NCBI GenBank assembly: GCA_002685255.1
Contig: NYWU01000003.1
Coordinates: forward strand, 113,116-177,115
Direction of reading: 5' to 3'
Length of the DNA: 64,000 nucleotides
Source: Idiomarinaceae bacterium
Lineage (GTDB): Bacteria; Pseudomonadota; Gammaproteobacteria; Enterobacterales; Alteromonadaceae
In this document: piece after piece, positions 7,785-16,182 of the stretch
How the letters are laid out: every line of letters starts with the position of its first letter
How positions within the stretch are numbered: position 1 is the stretch's first letter
The notes under the pieces: model-generated
Database searches by the model: none
What the model was told of the DNA's origin: nothing
What the model saw: the letters and a program-made list of their open reading frames with translations, nothing else
Translations under genes and position numbers: made by a program

Positions 7785-8543
7785 CTAAAACGGCAAAGGT
7801 AGTTTTGCCGTTCGCCCTCCATCCACAACCAGCACCTGACCTGTAATAAACTCAGCTTGCTCACTCGCAAGAAACGCCACTGCATTACCGATATCCTCGG
7901 GCTTACCGGTTCTTCCTAAAGGATGTTGCGCCAACAACTTTGAACGGGCTTTCGTCGGATTTGTCTGTGAGGCTATATACTTTTCACTCAGCTCCGTATC
8001 TATCCAGCCAGGAGCGACTGCATTACAACGCACTCGATACTGGCCTAAATCCACTGCCATGGCTCGTGTCATGCCATGCACACCTGCTTTTGTTGTAGAG
8101 TAAGCGATATGCTCTGGGTTTGCTGCCACCCCCTCGATAGAGCCAATATTAACAACGCTGGCATTTCTCTTAGCTTTTAACTGTGGCAATAGTGATTTGG
8201 TTAAAAAAACAGGTGCGCGTACGTTTATAATTGCCATACGCTCCCACTCGGCTTCAGTCATATGCTCAAGGCTTTGCTCAAACATCATACCTGCGTTATT
8301 AACTAAAAGATTGGCACCGCCAAAATAGTCCTGCGCAGCCTCTGCTATCGTTTCAGTCGAGCCTAAATCGGATAAATCCACTTCTACCCAAGTCACATTA
8401 AAATTATGCGCAAGTTCATGGTCAAGCACCTTTCGCTGAGCGACAAGCACTTTATATCCCGCATCTAACAACTTTAGCGTGATACCACGACCGATGCCTC
8501 GCCCGCCTCCAGTAACAACGGCAACTTTCTCGTCTGCTTTCAT
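7785..8543 (-). CDS. Classical SDR oxidoreductase
   Basis: A 252-residue classical short-chain dehydrogenase. It has the NAD(P) motif TGGGRGIGRG, the NNAG stretch (NNAGMM), the catalytic Ser in NIGSIEG and the YSTTK active-site motif (YxxxK), then a C-terminal VVDGGRTAKLPLPF. The fold resembles 3-oxoacyl-ACP reductases and glucose dehydrogenases, but neighbours give no hint of a fatty-acid pathway, so the substrate is open. The last codons form half of a hairpin at 7789-7812. Confidence 0.85.
   Translation of the reverse strand: MKADEKVAVVTGGGRGIGRGITLKLLDAGYKVLVAQRKVLDHELAHNFNVTWVEVDLSDLGSTETIAEAAQDYFGGANLLVNNAGMMFEQSLEHMTEAEWERMAIINVRAPVFLTKSLLPQLKAKRNASVVNIGSIEGVAANPEHIAYSTTKAGVHGMTRAMAVDLGQYRVRCNAVAPGWIDTELSEKYIASQTNPTKARSKLLAQHPLGRTGKPEDIGNAVAFLASEQAEFITGQVLVVDGGRTAKLPLPF
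7789..7812. terminator. Shared hairpin between convergent genes
   Basis: AACGGCAAA (7789-7797) pairs perfectly with TTTGCCGTT (7804-7812). The hairpin sits inside the last codons of the SDR gene and just after the epimerase-like gene stop. On the minus strand it is followed by a short T-run overlapping the SDR stop. It may terminate both convergent transcripts. Confidence 0.45.
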
Positions 8544-8616
8544 AGGGAGCCCCAGACTATAAATAAGTACTATTCATTCAAGTTGAGGAAAAGTGATGCG
8601 TCAAATGACTCAGGAA

Positions 8617-8678
8617 GAGAAAAATTCCCCAGCACTTGGCTGGGGAGAACATTAGCCAGGGAGAGAGTTTAGGCCAAT
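8617..8678 (-). ncRNA. Candidate Fur-controlled small RNA
   Basis: No protein is encoded here, yet the minus strand has a complete small transcription unit. A promoter-like pair (TTGCAA and TAACAT, 17 bp apart, at 8713-8685) overlaps a Fur-like box. The expected transcript starts near 8678 and runs about 60 bases through a C/U-rich segment with CUCUCUCCCU to a strong terminator: an 8-bp stem (TCCCCAGC with GCTGGGGA, 8626-8646) followed on the minus strand by five Ts. The architecture is that of a RyhB/PrrF-like iron-responsive sRNA. I do not recognise the sequence as either family. Confidence 0.5.
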
Positions 8679-8684
8679 GACCAT

Positions 8685-8713
8685 ATGTTAATGAAAATGA
8701 TTGTTATTTGCAA
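8685..8713 (-). promoter_or_regulatory. Promoter with Fur-like box
   Basis: On the minus strand, TTGCAA (8713-8708) and TAACAT (8690-8685) are spaced by 17 bp. The spacer and -35 region hold GCAAATAACAATCATTTTC (8711-8693), which matches the 19-bp Fur consensus at 14 positions by my count, with the AATCATT core intact. No protein gene begins within 140 bp downstream; the sRNA candidate does. Confidence 0.5.
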
Positions 8714-8729
8714 TATTTATTTTAGGCAC

Positions 8730-8757
8730 AAAAAAAGGAGCTCGAAAGCTCCCTTTT
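8730..8757 (-). terminator. Rho-independent terminator of the cold-shock gene
   Basis: On the minus strand a stem of GGAGCT and AGCTCC (8752-8747 and 8742-8737) with a four-base loop is followed by seven Ts, 27 bases after the cold-shock gene stop. Confidence 0.85.
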
Positions 8758-8783
8758 GGATAATAGGTACTACTCAGCAGTCG

Positions 8784-8993
8784 TTACAGTACAACGATGT
8801 TTTCTGCTTGAGGACCTTTAGGGCCTTGAGTAATCGCGAACGATACACGTTGACCTTCGTTAAGCGTTTTGAAGCCATCGCCAGTGATTGCACTGAAATG
8901 AGCAAATACGTCAGCGCCGCCTTGCTGCTCGATGAAACCAAAACCTTTTGCTTCGTTAAACCATTTAACTGTGCCGTTTACTGTATTAGACAT
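8784..8993 (-). CDS. CspA-family cold-shock protein
   Basis: A 69-residue single-domain cold-shock protein. Both RNA-binding motifs are present: KGFGFI (RNP1) and VFAHFSAI (RNP2), in a five-strand OB fold ending in PQAENIVVL. It binds single-stranded RNA and DNA and melts mRNA structure. A ribosome site (CAGGA) lies eight bases before the ATG. A long intergenic region upstream (to 9348) may hold the long 5' leader typical of cspA-type mRNAs. A strong terminator follows at 8730-8757. Confidence 0.95.
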   Translation of the reverse strand: MSNTVNGTVKWFNEAKGFGFIEQQGGADVFAHFSAITGDGFKTLNEGQRVSFAITQGPKGPQAENIVVL

Positions 8994-9348
8994 AATCGTA
9001 ATCCTGATAAAAATAATATATTAAGCCGTCACGACCAATGCCATGAGCGGATGGTGCGGGTAAAAACGGAAATTTAAAACTACAGGACGAAGATTGACTA
9101 CAAGTAATGCGACGTAGAGGAGGTTTAACTAACTTTCTTATCCAACGCCGCCTACAATACGCGAGTTTAAATATTAGTCAACGATTATTTTCAATTTATT
9201 GTAGATACCCACGCATACTTAAAACAAGGAGTCTAAAACGCTAATAAAATCTAAAATCCCTACTACAAATTAATATTGAAACTTCATTCAACCTTTCGAA
9301 TTATGTGTTACTTTCTCTCTAAGCACTTCGTTCTTTAGGGGGAACACC
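8994..9348. other. Intergenic region between csp and PAS-MCP genes
   Basis: These 355 bases hold no convincing ORF. The divergent promoters of the cold-shock gene (minus) and the chemotaxis-type gene (plus) must lie here. A long csp 5' leader is likely by analogy with cspA, but I could not identify a cold-box or a specific fold. The AGG-rich stretch before 9349 (TAGGGGGAACACC) is the ribosome site of the plus-strand gene. Confidence 0.5.
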
Positions 9349-10668
9349 ATGCTAGGATTCAACAACAAGCTAGAGCACTTGAATCAACAACAAGCCAATG
9401 AAATCAGTGCATATAAAGCGATGCGGCAAACAATGAAGGATGCCATGGTCTATTTTGCGCTCGATGCTCAAGGTCGCATTGTAGAGACTGATGAGTCATT
9501 CAAAGCATGTTTAGGACTCGATAGTTCTAAATTATTGAATCAACCGTTATCAGCTTTTATTGCACCAACGGCTAAAAATAAGCCCCACATTCAGCAAATG
9601 ACGCGTGCCATTAAAACGCAGTCACATTGGCACGGTGCTATTCAATTTATTCATGATCAAGGCCACGAGATCTGGATACGCGTGATTCTAGAACCCGAAA
9701 AACTAGGAAACGACTCGCAAATAGCATTTGCGGCCTACGGTTGTGAGCTCACGCATACCATTACAAAGTCGCGAGAAACAGAGGATTTACTCAAAGCCCT
9801 CAACCGCTCATCGGCTGTCATCGAGTTTACGCTTGATGGTCATGTCATCGCCGCAAATGAAAACTTTCTTGATGCTTTGAATTATCGGCTAGACGATATC
9901 GTTGATCAGCACCACCGTGTCTTTTGCAGTGAAGAAGAAGTTCAATCTAAGGATTACAGTCGATTCTGGCAAAAGCTAGCGGCTGGTGAGTTTTTCTCTG
10001 GACGTTTCCAGCGTATTGATAGCTTTGGTAATCCCGTTTGGTTAGAGGCAACCTACAACCCCGTGCATAACGAGGCAGGTGAACTCTACAAAGTGGTTAA
10101 GTTCGCGTCGGTGATCACCGATCAAGTTAAGCGCGAACAAGCCATCGTCGAAACATCCGATATTGCTCATGACGTCTCGACTCAAACAGATAAGCATGCG
10201 CAACAAGGTATGGCTGTTATTCGAGAAACCATTGACGCTATGCGCGTGTTAGCACAAAAAATTGAGCAAACCAGCCACCACATCGCTGAACTTAACACTC
10301 AATCAACGAAAGTCACTGAGTTAGTCGACAGTATCCAAGGCATTGCCGCCCAAACCAACCTCTTGGCACTCAACGCAGCCATTGAAGCAGCACGCGCCGG
10401 AGAGCAAGGACGCGGTTTCGCTGTAGTAGCCGACGAAGTACGTTCATTGGCATCACGCACCAGCACGACCAGCGAAAAAATTATTGATGTGGTGGGTAAA
10501 AATAAAAACCTAACTGAAACGGCCGTCCAGCAAATACAACAAAGTCTGGATGAAGTCGAAAACTCGCTGAGCCTATCGACTCAAGCGAGTAAAGTGATGG
10601 AAGATATTCAATCAGGTGCCAAACACATACTCGATGCCGTCAGTCAATTTAAGAGCAAAGTTACTTAG
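9349..10668 (+). CDS. Soluble PAS-PAS methyl-accepting protein (BdlA-like)
   Basis: A 439-residue cytoplasmic chemoreceptor-type protein without membrane helices. Two PAS domains (about 25-140 and 145-265; the second has [10 protein letters not shown] and [15 protein letters not shown]) precede a methyl-accepting signalling domain with the invariant hairpin [34 protein letters not shown] interrupted here only for length: see residues about 325-365. The order PAS-PAS-MCP and the length resemble Pseudomonas BdlA, which controls biofilm dispersal, so a link to c-di-GMP enzymes in this genome is possible. A very similar protein is encoded at 56115-57419. Its stop overlaps the convergent gene at 10665 by four bases. 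Confidence 0.85.
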   Translation: MLGFNNKLEHLNQQQANEISAYKAMRQTMKDAMVYFALDAQGRIVETDESFKACLGLDSSKLLNQPLSAFIAPTAKNKPHIQQMTRAIKTQSHWHGAIQFIHDQGHEIWIRVILEPEKLGNDSQIAFAAYGCELTHTITKSRETEDLLKALNRSSAVIEFTLDGHVIAANENFLDALNYRLDDIVDQHHRVFCSEEEVQSKDYSRFWQKLAAGEFFSGRFQRIDSFGNPVWLEATYNPVHNEAGELYKVVKFASVITDQVKREQAIVETSDIAHDVSTQTDKHAQQGMAVIRETIDAMRVLAQKIEQTSHHIAELNTQSTKVTELVDSIQGIAAQTNLLALNAAIEAARAGEQGRGFAVVADEVRSLASRTSTTSEKIIDVVGKNKNLTETAVQQIQQSLDEVENSLSLSTQASKVMEDIQSGAKHILDAVSQFKSKVT

Positions 10669-11363
10669 CACGAGGTTGATGAACACGAAGCGGTGCTCGC
10701 GGCGGTGATGGCTGGCATAATAGCAGCCACCATGACCGCAGCCTCAATAGCGGCCACCGCTTGTTTTGCCGCGGCCGACACCATTTCACCCTTTTCTAGC
10801 TGCTCAATGCGCTTTTTACGCTGTTTCAGTTCTTGCTTGGTGAACACTTGCGGCAACAGCTTAGCGCTGTTGGCTAAAGCGACTAAAATCGCCACACGCG
10901 GTTCAACGTCATCATCACTCATCACAGCACTGCGCATTGCTTCACGTATTTGCTGTTCGGGTTCTGGGTTAAGCTCGGGATAAACGCGTCGCTCAAACAG
11001 CCATAAAACCTTTTCCTTTTCTGCTGCAACGATATGAGCATCCGCCAAACTCTGGGCAACTTTGTGTTTTAAATCTTTAAGTTGGCCTAGCTTTTGTACC
11101 CAATCCTGTAGCTTGCGTTGTCGCTTAGCTACTTTAATTTGGTCCAGCGCTTCATCTAATAACGCATCATCGGTAGTGGAATCATCCATAACCAACACTT
11201 TATTTTTATTATCCGTTTCAATCGCAATACGCTCGCGCATCAAGAGCTCTGACAAAAGTGCGGCTGCGGTTGCATATTCGACATAAGCACCGTTCATGGT
11301 GCCGCGCTCTTCACTTAACGCGAGTAACATAACGGCTTGGTACAGACGAATTGTGTTTGGCAT
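10665..11363 (-). CDS. GOLPH3/GPP34-like protein
   Basis: A 232-residue protein with the features of the GPP34 (GOLPH3/Vps74) family: an N-terminal [12 protein letters not shown], a helical [14 protein letters not shown], and [25 protein letters not shown] in the middle. Eukaryotic members bind phosphoinositides at the Golgi; bacterial members are widespread but their role is unsettled. The C-terminus is odd: a long Ala-rich helix ending in a Ser/Cys tail ([10 protein letters not shown]). It overlaps the convergent PAS-MCP gene by four bases. Family call is good; function is unknown. Confidence 0.75.
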   Translation of the reverse strand: MPNTIRLYQAVMLLALSEERGTMNGAYVEYATAAALLSELLMRERIAIETDNKNKVLVMDDSTTDDALLDEALDQIKVAKRQRKLQDWVQKLGQLKDLKHKVAQSLADAHIVAAEKEKVLWLFERRVYPELNPEPEQQIREAMRSAVMSDDDVEPRVAILVALANSAKLLPQVFTKQELKQRKKRIEQLEKGEMVSAAAKQAVAAIEAAVMVAAIMPAITAASTASCSSTSC

Positions 11364-11423
11364 ATGTGACCTTAATGATTTTTAATATTGATAATAGCCA
11401 CACTAATTAAAAATAATCAAATA

Positions 11424-12275
11424 TCACTCGCGGAGATTAAAATATGACTGTTCGATAAGTGTGTTGTAAACGCCCTCAATATTTTGGACTCGCCATTCAT
11501 CAAACATAGCTAAGTGCGAGTACTCGTTCAGCGTTAAACTGGCCTGAATAGCTTCTAACGACTGGCCCGCTAGCATGCCATCACGCACACCGTTATAAAG
11601 CGCTTTAAGGTAATTTAGGTAATTAACGACATCATCGCGATCACCTGTTTCCGCATGCGCTCCCACTAATACGTCAAAGGTGGGTTCGTTGAGTACCGCT
11701 TCAGTTGACCGGATCATGCCGTGGATATCATAGCCCGGTAAAGACTTATAGGGCATCCGCCCAAGCACAATCCAGTCGGCCACAAATAAGACATTAGCAG
11801 GCATGAACCGCATACTTATTGAGCCACGACCATTGTTAGGTCCGTAGTAACGCAGTTGCACGTGACTGTCACCAAGATTGACACGTAGTGTGTCGTTAAA
11901 GGTTAACGTTGGTAGCGCCGTGGGAGCTTTGGTCCAAGATAAATCTTCATATGCGTACTGATGCGAGATAACTTCGACCTGTTCATTGGCAAGAACATCG
12001 CCTCCGCGCGTATGGTCAATATGGTTATGGCTATAAATTAGGTATTTTATCGGTTGCTCATAACGTTGCGCTAAAGTGTCTTTTAAATACCGAGCGGCCT
12101 CAGGATTAATCGGATCAGTAACAACAATAGCATCGTCCGTGACCATAAATACTGAATGGTAGTGACCGACTGAGAATCGGTACACGTTATCTTTGATTGG
12201 CTCAATCGAATAGGATTGCTGGGCCATAATCGCCCCGCTAAAAAGCATAAGAAATAAGGGGATTAGACGTTTCAT
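11424..12275 (-). CDS. Exported MBL-fold metallohydrolase
   Basis: A 283-residue protein with a cleavable signal peptide (MKRLIPLFLMLFSGAIMAQQ) and a metallo-beta-lactamase fold. The zinc motif SHNHIDHTRGGD gives His83, His85, Asp87 and His88, and NVLFVADWIVLGRMP supplies the later ligand Asp. It resembles periplasmic MBL hydrolases of unknown substrate, some of which accompany quinoprotein systems, but no such system is near. True beta-lactamase activity cannot be claimed. Transcribed on its own, downstream of the GOLPH3-like gene direction. Confidence 0.8.
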   Translation of the reverse strand: MKRLIPLFLMLFSGAIMAQQSYSIEPIKDNVYRFSVGHYHSVFMVTDDAIVVTDPINPEAARYLKDTLAQRYEQPIKYLIYSHNHIDHTRGGDVLANEQVEVISHQYAYEDLSWTKAPTALPTLTFNDTLRVNLGDSHVQLRYYGPNNGRGSISMRFMPANVLFVADWIVLGRMPYKSLPGYDIHGMIRSTEAVLNEPTFDVLVGAHAETGDRDDVVNYLNYLKALYNGVRDGMLAGQSLEAIQASLTLNEYSHLAMFDEWRVQNIEGVYNTLIEQSYFNLRE

Positions 12276-12355
12276 GTTAGCTCCAGCGCTTTACAAACTC
12301 ATAACTAAGTAAGCGCCTTCGCACTCATGCGGATCACTTTGTCGTCTTATTTTGC

Positions 12356-12766
12356 CTAAAACTCTTTCTTGCGTAGCGCCTTTTTTTGCCCCTGTTGTTT
12401 TTTACTTTTTAAACGCTTTTCTTTTGCTGATCGACTCGGTTTAGTTGCGATGCGCTTTTTCTGCACATAAGACACACTGCGGATTAGGCCGGTCAATTGC
12501 TCAAGCGCCAGCTCTCTGTTGCGCGCTTGGCTGCGCGTCTCCTGAGATTTGATAATCACTTTGCCGCTTTGCGTAATCCGATGATCGGACAACTTTAGTA
12601 AACGCTGCTTATAAAAGTCGGGCAATGAAGATGACTGAATATCAAAGATCAGCTGTGCCGCGGTAGCGACTTTATTGACGTTTTGTCCACCCGCCCCACT
12701 TGAGCGAATAAATTGCCACTCGATTTCGTGCTCAGGGATTTCAACCCGTTGAGATATCTTAATCAT
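12356..12766 (-). CDS. arfB: Ribosome-rescue hydrolase ArfB
   Basis: A 136-residue class-I release-factor-like protein. The GGQ motif (RSSGAGGQNVNKVATA, residues 26-28) hydrolyses peptidyl-tRNA, and the short basic C-terminal tail (RSAKEKRLKSKKQQGQKKALRKK) enters the mRNA channel of stalled ribosomes. The lack of a codon-recognition domain and the tail distinguish ArfB (YaeJ) from release factors. It backs up the tmRNA pathway, which is also in this window (ssrA at 37640-37999). It stands between an MBL gene and a diguanylate cyclase with no obvious functional link. Confidence 0.93.
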   Translation of the reverse strand: MIKISQRVEIPEHEIEWQFIRSSGAGGQNVNKVATAAQLIFDIQSSSLPDFYKQRLLKLSDHRITQSGKVIIKSQETRSQARNRELALEQLTGLIRSVSYVQKKRIATKPSRSAKEKRLKSKKQQGQKKALRKKEF

Positions 12767-12826
12767 TAACTTCTTTCGTATTTGGTTAGAAGTATAAGGT
12801 TAAGCGTCTTTTATCCAAGGCACAAG

Positions 12827-14719
12827 TTACGCGGTAACGACACAATTTTTACCCGCTCTTTTAGCCGCGTAGAGTTGTTTATCAGCACGTCGAATCGCAC
12901 TACGATTATCGTCATCACGCTGGATAGGTGCAGCTCCCATGCTTAAACTTAAACATGAACGATCCGTGTTGGTATAATGATGCGGAATATTCAACTCAAT
13001 CACCTTGTCACGCAACTCGTTAAGTTTGCTTTCAAGGTCATAGGCAGAAGGGACTATCATCGCGAGCTCTTCGCCGCCGTAGCGATACACCTTAAGTGGT
13101 GTATTACTGCGTAGGCACTCTGCTATCTGTTTGATTGCGCTATCGCCCGCCTCATGCCCATAGTTATCATTGTAAGCCTTAAATTCATCAATATCTGCGA
13201 TCATTAAGTGATACGGCTTACCCGACGAGATAGCCGCATTTAAGTCGCGATCAAATGCTCGACGATTAAACAACCCGGTTAAACCATCCATATGGGCTAA
13301 GGCATCAAGCTTTCGATTCGCCTCAGCTAACTCGGCTGTACGCGACTCCACCTCTCGTTCTAGTTCATCTTGCGCTGTAATAAAGCGTGATGCCATGGTT
13401 TGGAACGCCTTCAGCGCTTGTTTAACTTCGCCGCGCGCCTTAATCTTGGTTGTTTTATGGGTTTGCGCCTCGCGATAATTGCGCTGGCCCATCAACGAAG
13501 CCACTTTAGCGACTTCTTGTAAGGGTCGGCTGACTTCGCGTTGAATGAGCCAGTAGCTCATCAGTAGAATTAAAATCACCAGCCCCACGCCTGCACCAAC
13601 AAGCTGTAACGGCAACACGATCGCCTGGTTACGCACCTCAGCAAGTGGATATGTGGTAATGTGCCACCAACCTGGGCCCGGCAACTTATTAACGAATAGC
13701 AACTGACCTTCCACTTCGCCACTCAAAATAGTGGGTGTATCTGAAAAGCCTCTATCAACCACCAACTGACTCAAGCGCTGATACAAAGGTTCATTGTAGG
13801 TTTCTGAGGTGAGTGTCGAACGCGCAATAATAGCGTCCTGTGTGACGTTAGATGCGGCAATCAAGTCACCATTATTGTTTAACACGACATGCTCTGCGTT
13901 GGGGCGTTTCTTTTTAGTTAAATCGCTCACTAAACTACTGAGTACCACATCAAAACTCGCATTCGCGAGATGTTTACCCGCCAGATCGACAGGCTTTTGA
14001 TAAGTAATGGTTAAAACGTCGGCTGAAATATCGTAGTAAAGCCCGGTCCAATTGGGTTTTCGCTCGGGATTATTGACCTGTAATGTCGACCGTACGACCG
14101 AATAATTCGTCATCACCAAATCCTTATCTGCGAGCAGCCCCCACGGTGATTCGGTTGAATACATTAATAAAATATTTTCGGGCATCGAAAAGTGTGAATT
14201 CGACACCTCATTTTGCCAAGCGGGACCAAGTTCATTGAGGGTATATTGCGCCGCAATTACGCGTGTCTTGAGTTCGTCATCCAGCGCAACGTCACGCTTA
14301 CCTAAAAAAGCGCTCAAGTGTTGAAAATACTTACCGCCTGCGATGACGCCCCGATCAAAGCTCGGTTTAAGCCTTAAAACGCCGGGCGAGGTCGCCTCAT
14401 ACCAATCATCAAACTGCTCAATAGGGCGTGACTCATTACGCATCAGTTTGTAATTCGATAGAAACTGCTGTGCAAGAATGTCGCCGTTTTCTTCTACGTG
14501 ATCAAAAAACGCTTCGTTACGCTCAAGCGCAGGGGCCAAATCTTGTTCCAAGAGCCCAATGACACGTTGTCGCGCATCATCATAAGCGACTTGAAAAGTA
14601 ATTACCGACGCAATAACGACAATGGAAATTGCCCAGATACTGATTTTAAACAGCAAGGCATTGGTAAGCTTCTCGCGTTTTTTGATACGTCGGTGTTTTG
14701 TTCGTCTTTCCAAAGTCAT
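12827..14719 (-). CDS. Membrane diguanylate cyclase (sensor-HAMP-GGDEF)
   Basis: A 630-residue signalling protein. A basic N-terminal tail leads to TM1 (about 24-46), a large periplasmic sensor (about 50-375, Cache-like in outline), TM2 (about 378-400), a HAMP-like linker, a short coiled coil (AQDELEREVESRTAELAEANRK) and a C-terminal GGDEF domain. The active-site loop reads RYGGEEL, a functional GGEEF-type variant. The usual inhibitory RxxD five residues upstream is not present (the stretch is NTPLKVYRY), so product inhibition is probably absent. It should make c-di-GMP in response to an external signal. Confidence 0.88.
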   Translation of the reverse strand: MTLERRTKHRRIKKREKLTNALLFKISIWAISIVVIASVITFQVAYDDARQRVIGLLEQDLAPALERNEAFFDHVEENGDILAQQFLSNYKLMRNESRPIEQFDDWYEATSPGVLRLKPSFDRGVIAGGKYFQHLSAFLGKRDVALDDELKTRVIAAQYTLNELGPAWQNEVSNSHFSMPENILLMYSTESPWGLLADKDLVMTNYSVVRSTLQVNNPERKPNWTGLYYDISADVLTITYQKPVDLAGKHLANASFDVVLSSLVSDLTKKKRPNAEHVVLNNNGDLIAASNVTQDAIIARSTLTSETYNEPLYQRLSQLVVDRGFSDTPTILSGEVEGQLLFVNKLPGPGWWHITTYPLAEVRNQAIVLPLQLVGAGVGLVILILLMSYWLIQREVSRPLQEVAKVASLMGQRNYREAQTHKTTKIKARGEVKQALKAFQTMASRFITAQDELEREVESRTAELAEANRKLDALAHMDGLTGLFNRRAFDRDLNAAISSGKPYHLMIADIDEFKAYNDNYGHEAGDSAIKQIAECLRSNTPLKVYRYGGEELAMIVPSAYDLESKLNELRDKVIELNIPHHYTNTDRSCLSLSMGAAPIQRDDDNRSAIRRADKQLYAAKRAGKNCVVTA

Positions 14720-14910
14720 TCGCTATTTTTAATTATAATTGGGCGTGCATGTCTAAACTTTATAATATTTTTTAAGAGCCTTTACTACTGTATCCGTCTG
14801 TTTGTTTTTGTTCACCCATTCATTATTAAAGCATCAAATACAATGCGTTGTTGGTCTCAGTGATGTAGAATATCGACTTCTTATCCCCCGTTTAGGTTGC
14901 CAATTTATAC

Positions 14911-16182
14911 ATGACTTTTTCTGATCTCGGACTTTGCCCTGAAATTCTTAACGCCCTTACACGCCAAGGTTACACCGAACCTACTCCTATACAAGCACAA
15001 GCAATCCCAGCCGTCATGGCCGGTAATGATGTGATGGCAGCGGCTCAAACGGGCACCGGCAAAACTGCAGGCTTTACCTTACCGATTTTAGAAATGCTCA
15101 AAGGCAATGAGCGTGCAAAAGCCAATACCGCGCGCGTTTTGATCCTTACGCCAACACGTGAACTCGCTGCTCAGGTCGGCGAAAGTGTAGCCAACTACGG
15201 TAAAGACTTACCGTTAAGTTACGCTGTTGTCTTTGGTGGTGTAAAAATCAATCCGCAAATGATGAAGCTACGCAAAGGTGTGGATATTCTCGTCGCAACA
15301 CCTGGACGTTTGCTCGACCTTTATCAGCAAAATGCGATTCGCTTTCCACAGCTCGAAACGTTGGTATTAGATGAAGCCGACCGTATGCTTGATATGGGCT
15401 TCATCCATGACATCAAGAAAATCATCAAGTTGCTACCCGCGAAGCGCCAAAACTTGATGTTCTCTGCAACGTTTTCGGATGAGATTCGCAAACTCGCCAA
15501 AAGCTTAGTGAACAATCCCGTAGAAATTTCGGTCGCAGCGCCGAATGCCACCGCTGAACGGATTGAACAAACACTATATGCTGCCGAAAAGGCGCATAAA
15601 CCGCGTATGCTGATGCAGATCTTACGCAATCTCAACTTGCCACAAGTGATTGTATTCTCGCGCACTAAACATGGCGCCAACCGGCTGGTTAAACAACTCG
15701 ATAAAGACGGCTTTTTAGCTGCCGCGATACACGGCAACAAGAGCCAAGGCGCGCGTACCAAGGCATTAAGCGATTTTAAATCAGGTGCGGTGCAAATATT
15801 AGTGGCAACCGACATCGCTGCACGTGGATTAGATATCGAAAAGCTACCCTATGTCATTAACTACGACTTGCCTCAAGTGGCAGAGGATTACGTTCATCGT
15901 ATCGGTCGAACAGGCCGCGCGGGACAAGTCGGTCACGCCATTTCCTTGGTGATGGACGAAGAATTTAGAACACTCAAAGCCATCGAAAAACTGATCGGTC
16001 AGCCCATTGAACGTCGCACGCTTGAGGGGTTTGATGAAGTCGAGCTGACCGGCAAAACACCTCCACCGAAGCGCGAACAACGTCCGCCGCGTAAATCTCG
16101 TGGTGCACCGAGTGACAAACAAAAAAGCCCTGGCCGTGCTAAGCACCGACGCCAGGGCTCGAACAAGTCAAGTCAACGCTAG
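14911..16182 (+). CDS. rhlE: DEAD-box RNA helicase RhlE
   Basis: A 423-residue DEAD-box helicase with all motifs in order: Q motif ([14 protein letters not shown]), AQTGTGKT (motif I), [24 protein letters not shown] (motif II), SATF (motif III), [13 protein letters not shown] and [10 protein letters not shown] (motif VI). The basic C-terminal tail ([13 protein letters not shown]) is typical of RhlE. It remodels RNA during ribosome maturation and decay. Its last 20 codons also form a hairpin that can act as the terminator for the receptor gene on the opposite strand. Confidence 0.92.
   Translation: MTFSDLGLCPEILNALTRQGYTEPTPIQAQAIPAVMAGNDVMAAAQTGTGKTAGFTLPILEMLKGNERAKANTARVLILTPTRELAAQVGESVANYGKDLPLSYAVVFGGVKINPQMMKLRKGVDILVATPGRLLDLYQQNAIRFPQLETLVLDEADRMLDMGFIHDIKKIIKLLPAKRQNLMFSATFSDEIRKLAKSLVNNPVEISVAAPNATAERIEQTLYAAEKAHKPRMLMQILRNLNLPQVIVFSRTKHGANRLVKQLDKDGFLAAAIHGNKSQGARTKALSDFKSGAVQILVATDIAARGLDIEKLPYVINYDLPQVAEDYVHRIGRTGRAGQVGHAISLVMDEEFRTLKAIEKLIGQPIERRTLEGFDEVELTGKTPPPKREQRPPRKSRGAPSDKQKSPGRAKHRRQGSNKSSQR
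16121..16159 (-). terminator. Minus-strand terminator inside the rhlE 3' coding end
   Basis: AGCCCTGGC (16126-16134) pairs with GCCAGGGCT (16151-16159), with an inner GTGCT/AGCAC stem. On the minus strand the stem is followed by six Ts (16126-16121), a rho-independent terminator for the receptor gene whose stop is at 16183. It lies wholly within the rhlE ORF. Confidence 0.8.

Noticed and set aside
12827-14719. Inhibitory I-site in the diguanylate cyclase
   Set aside because: The RxxD motif is not at the expected place before RYGGEEL, so feedback inhibition was not proposed.
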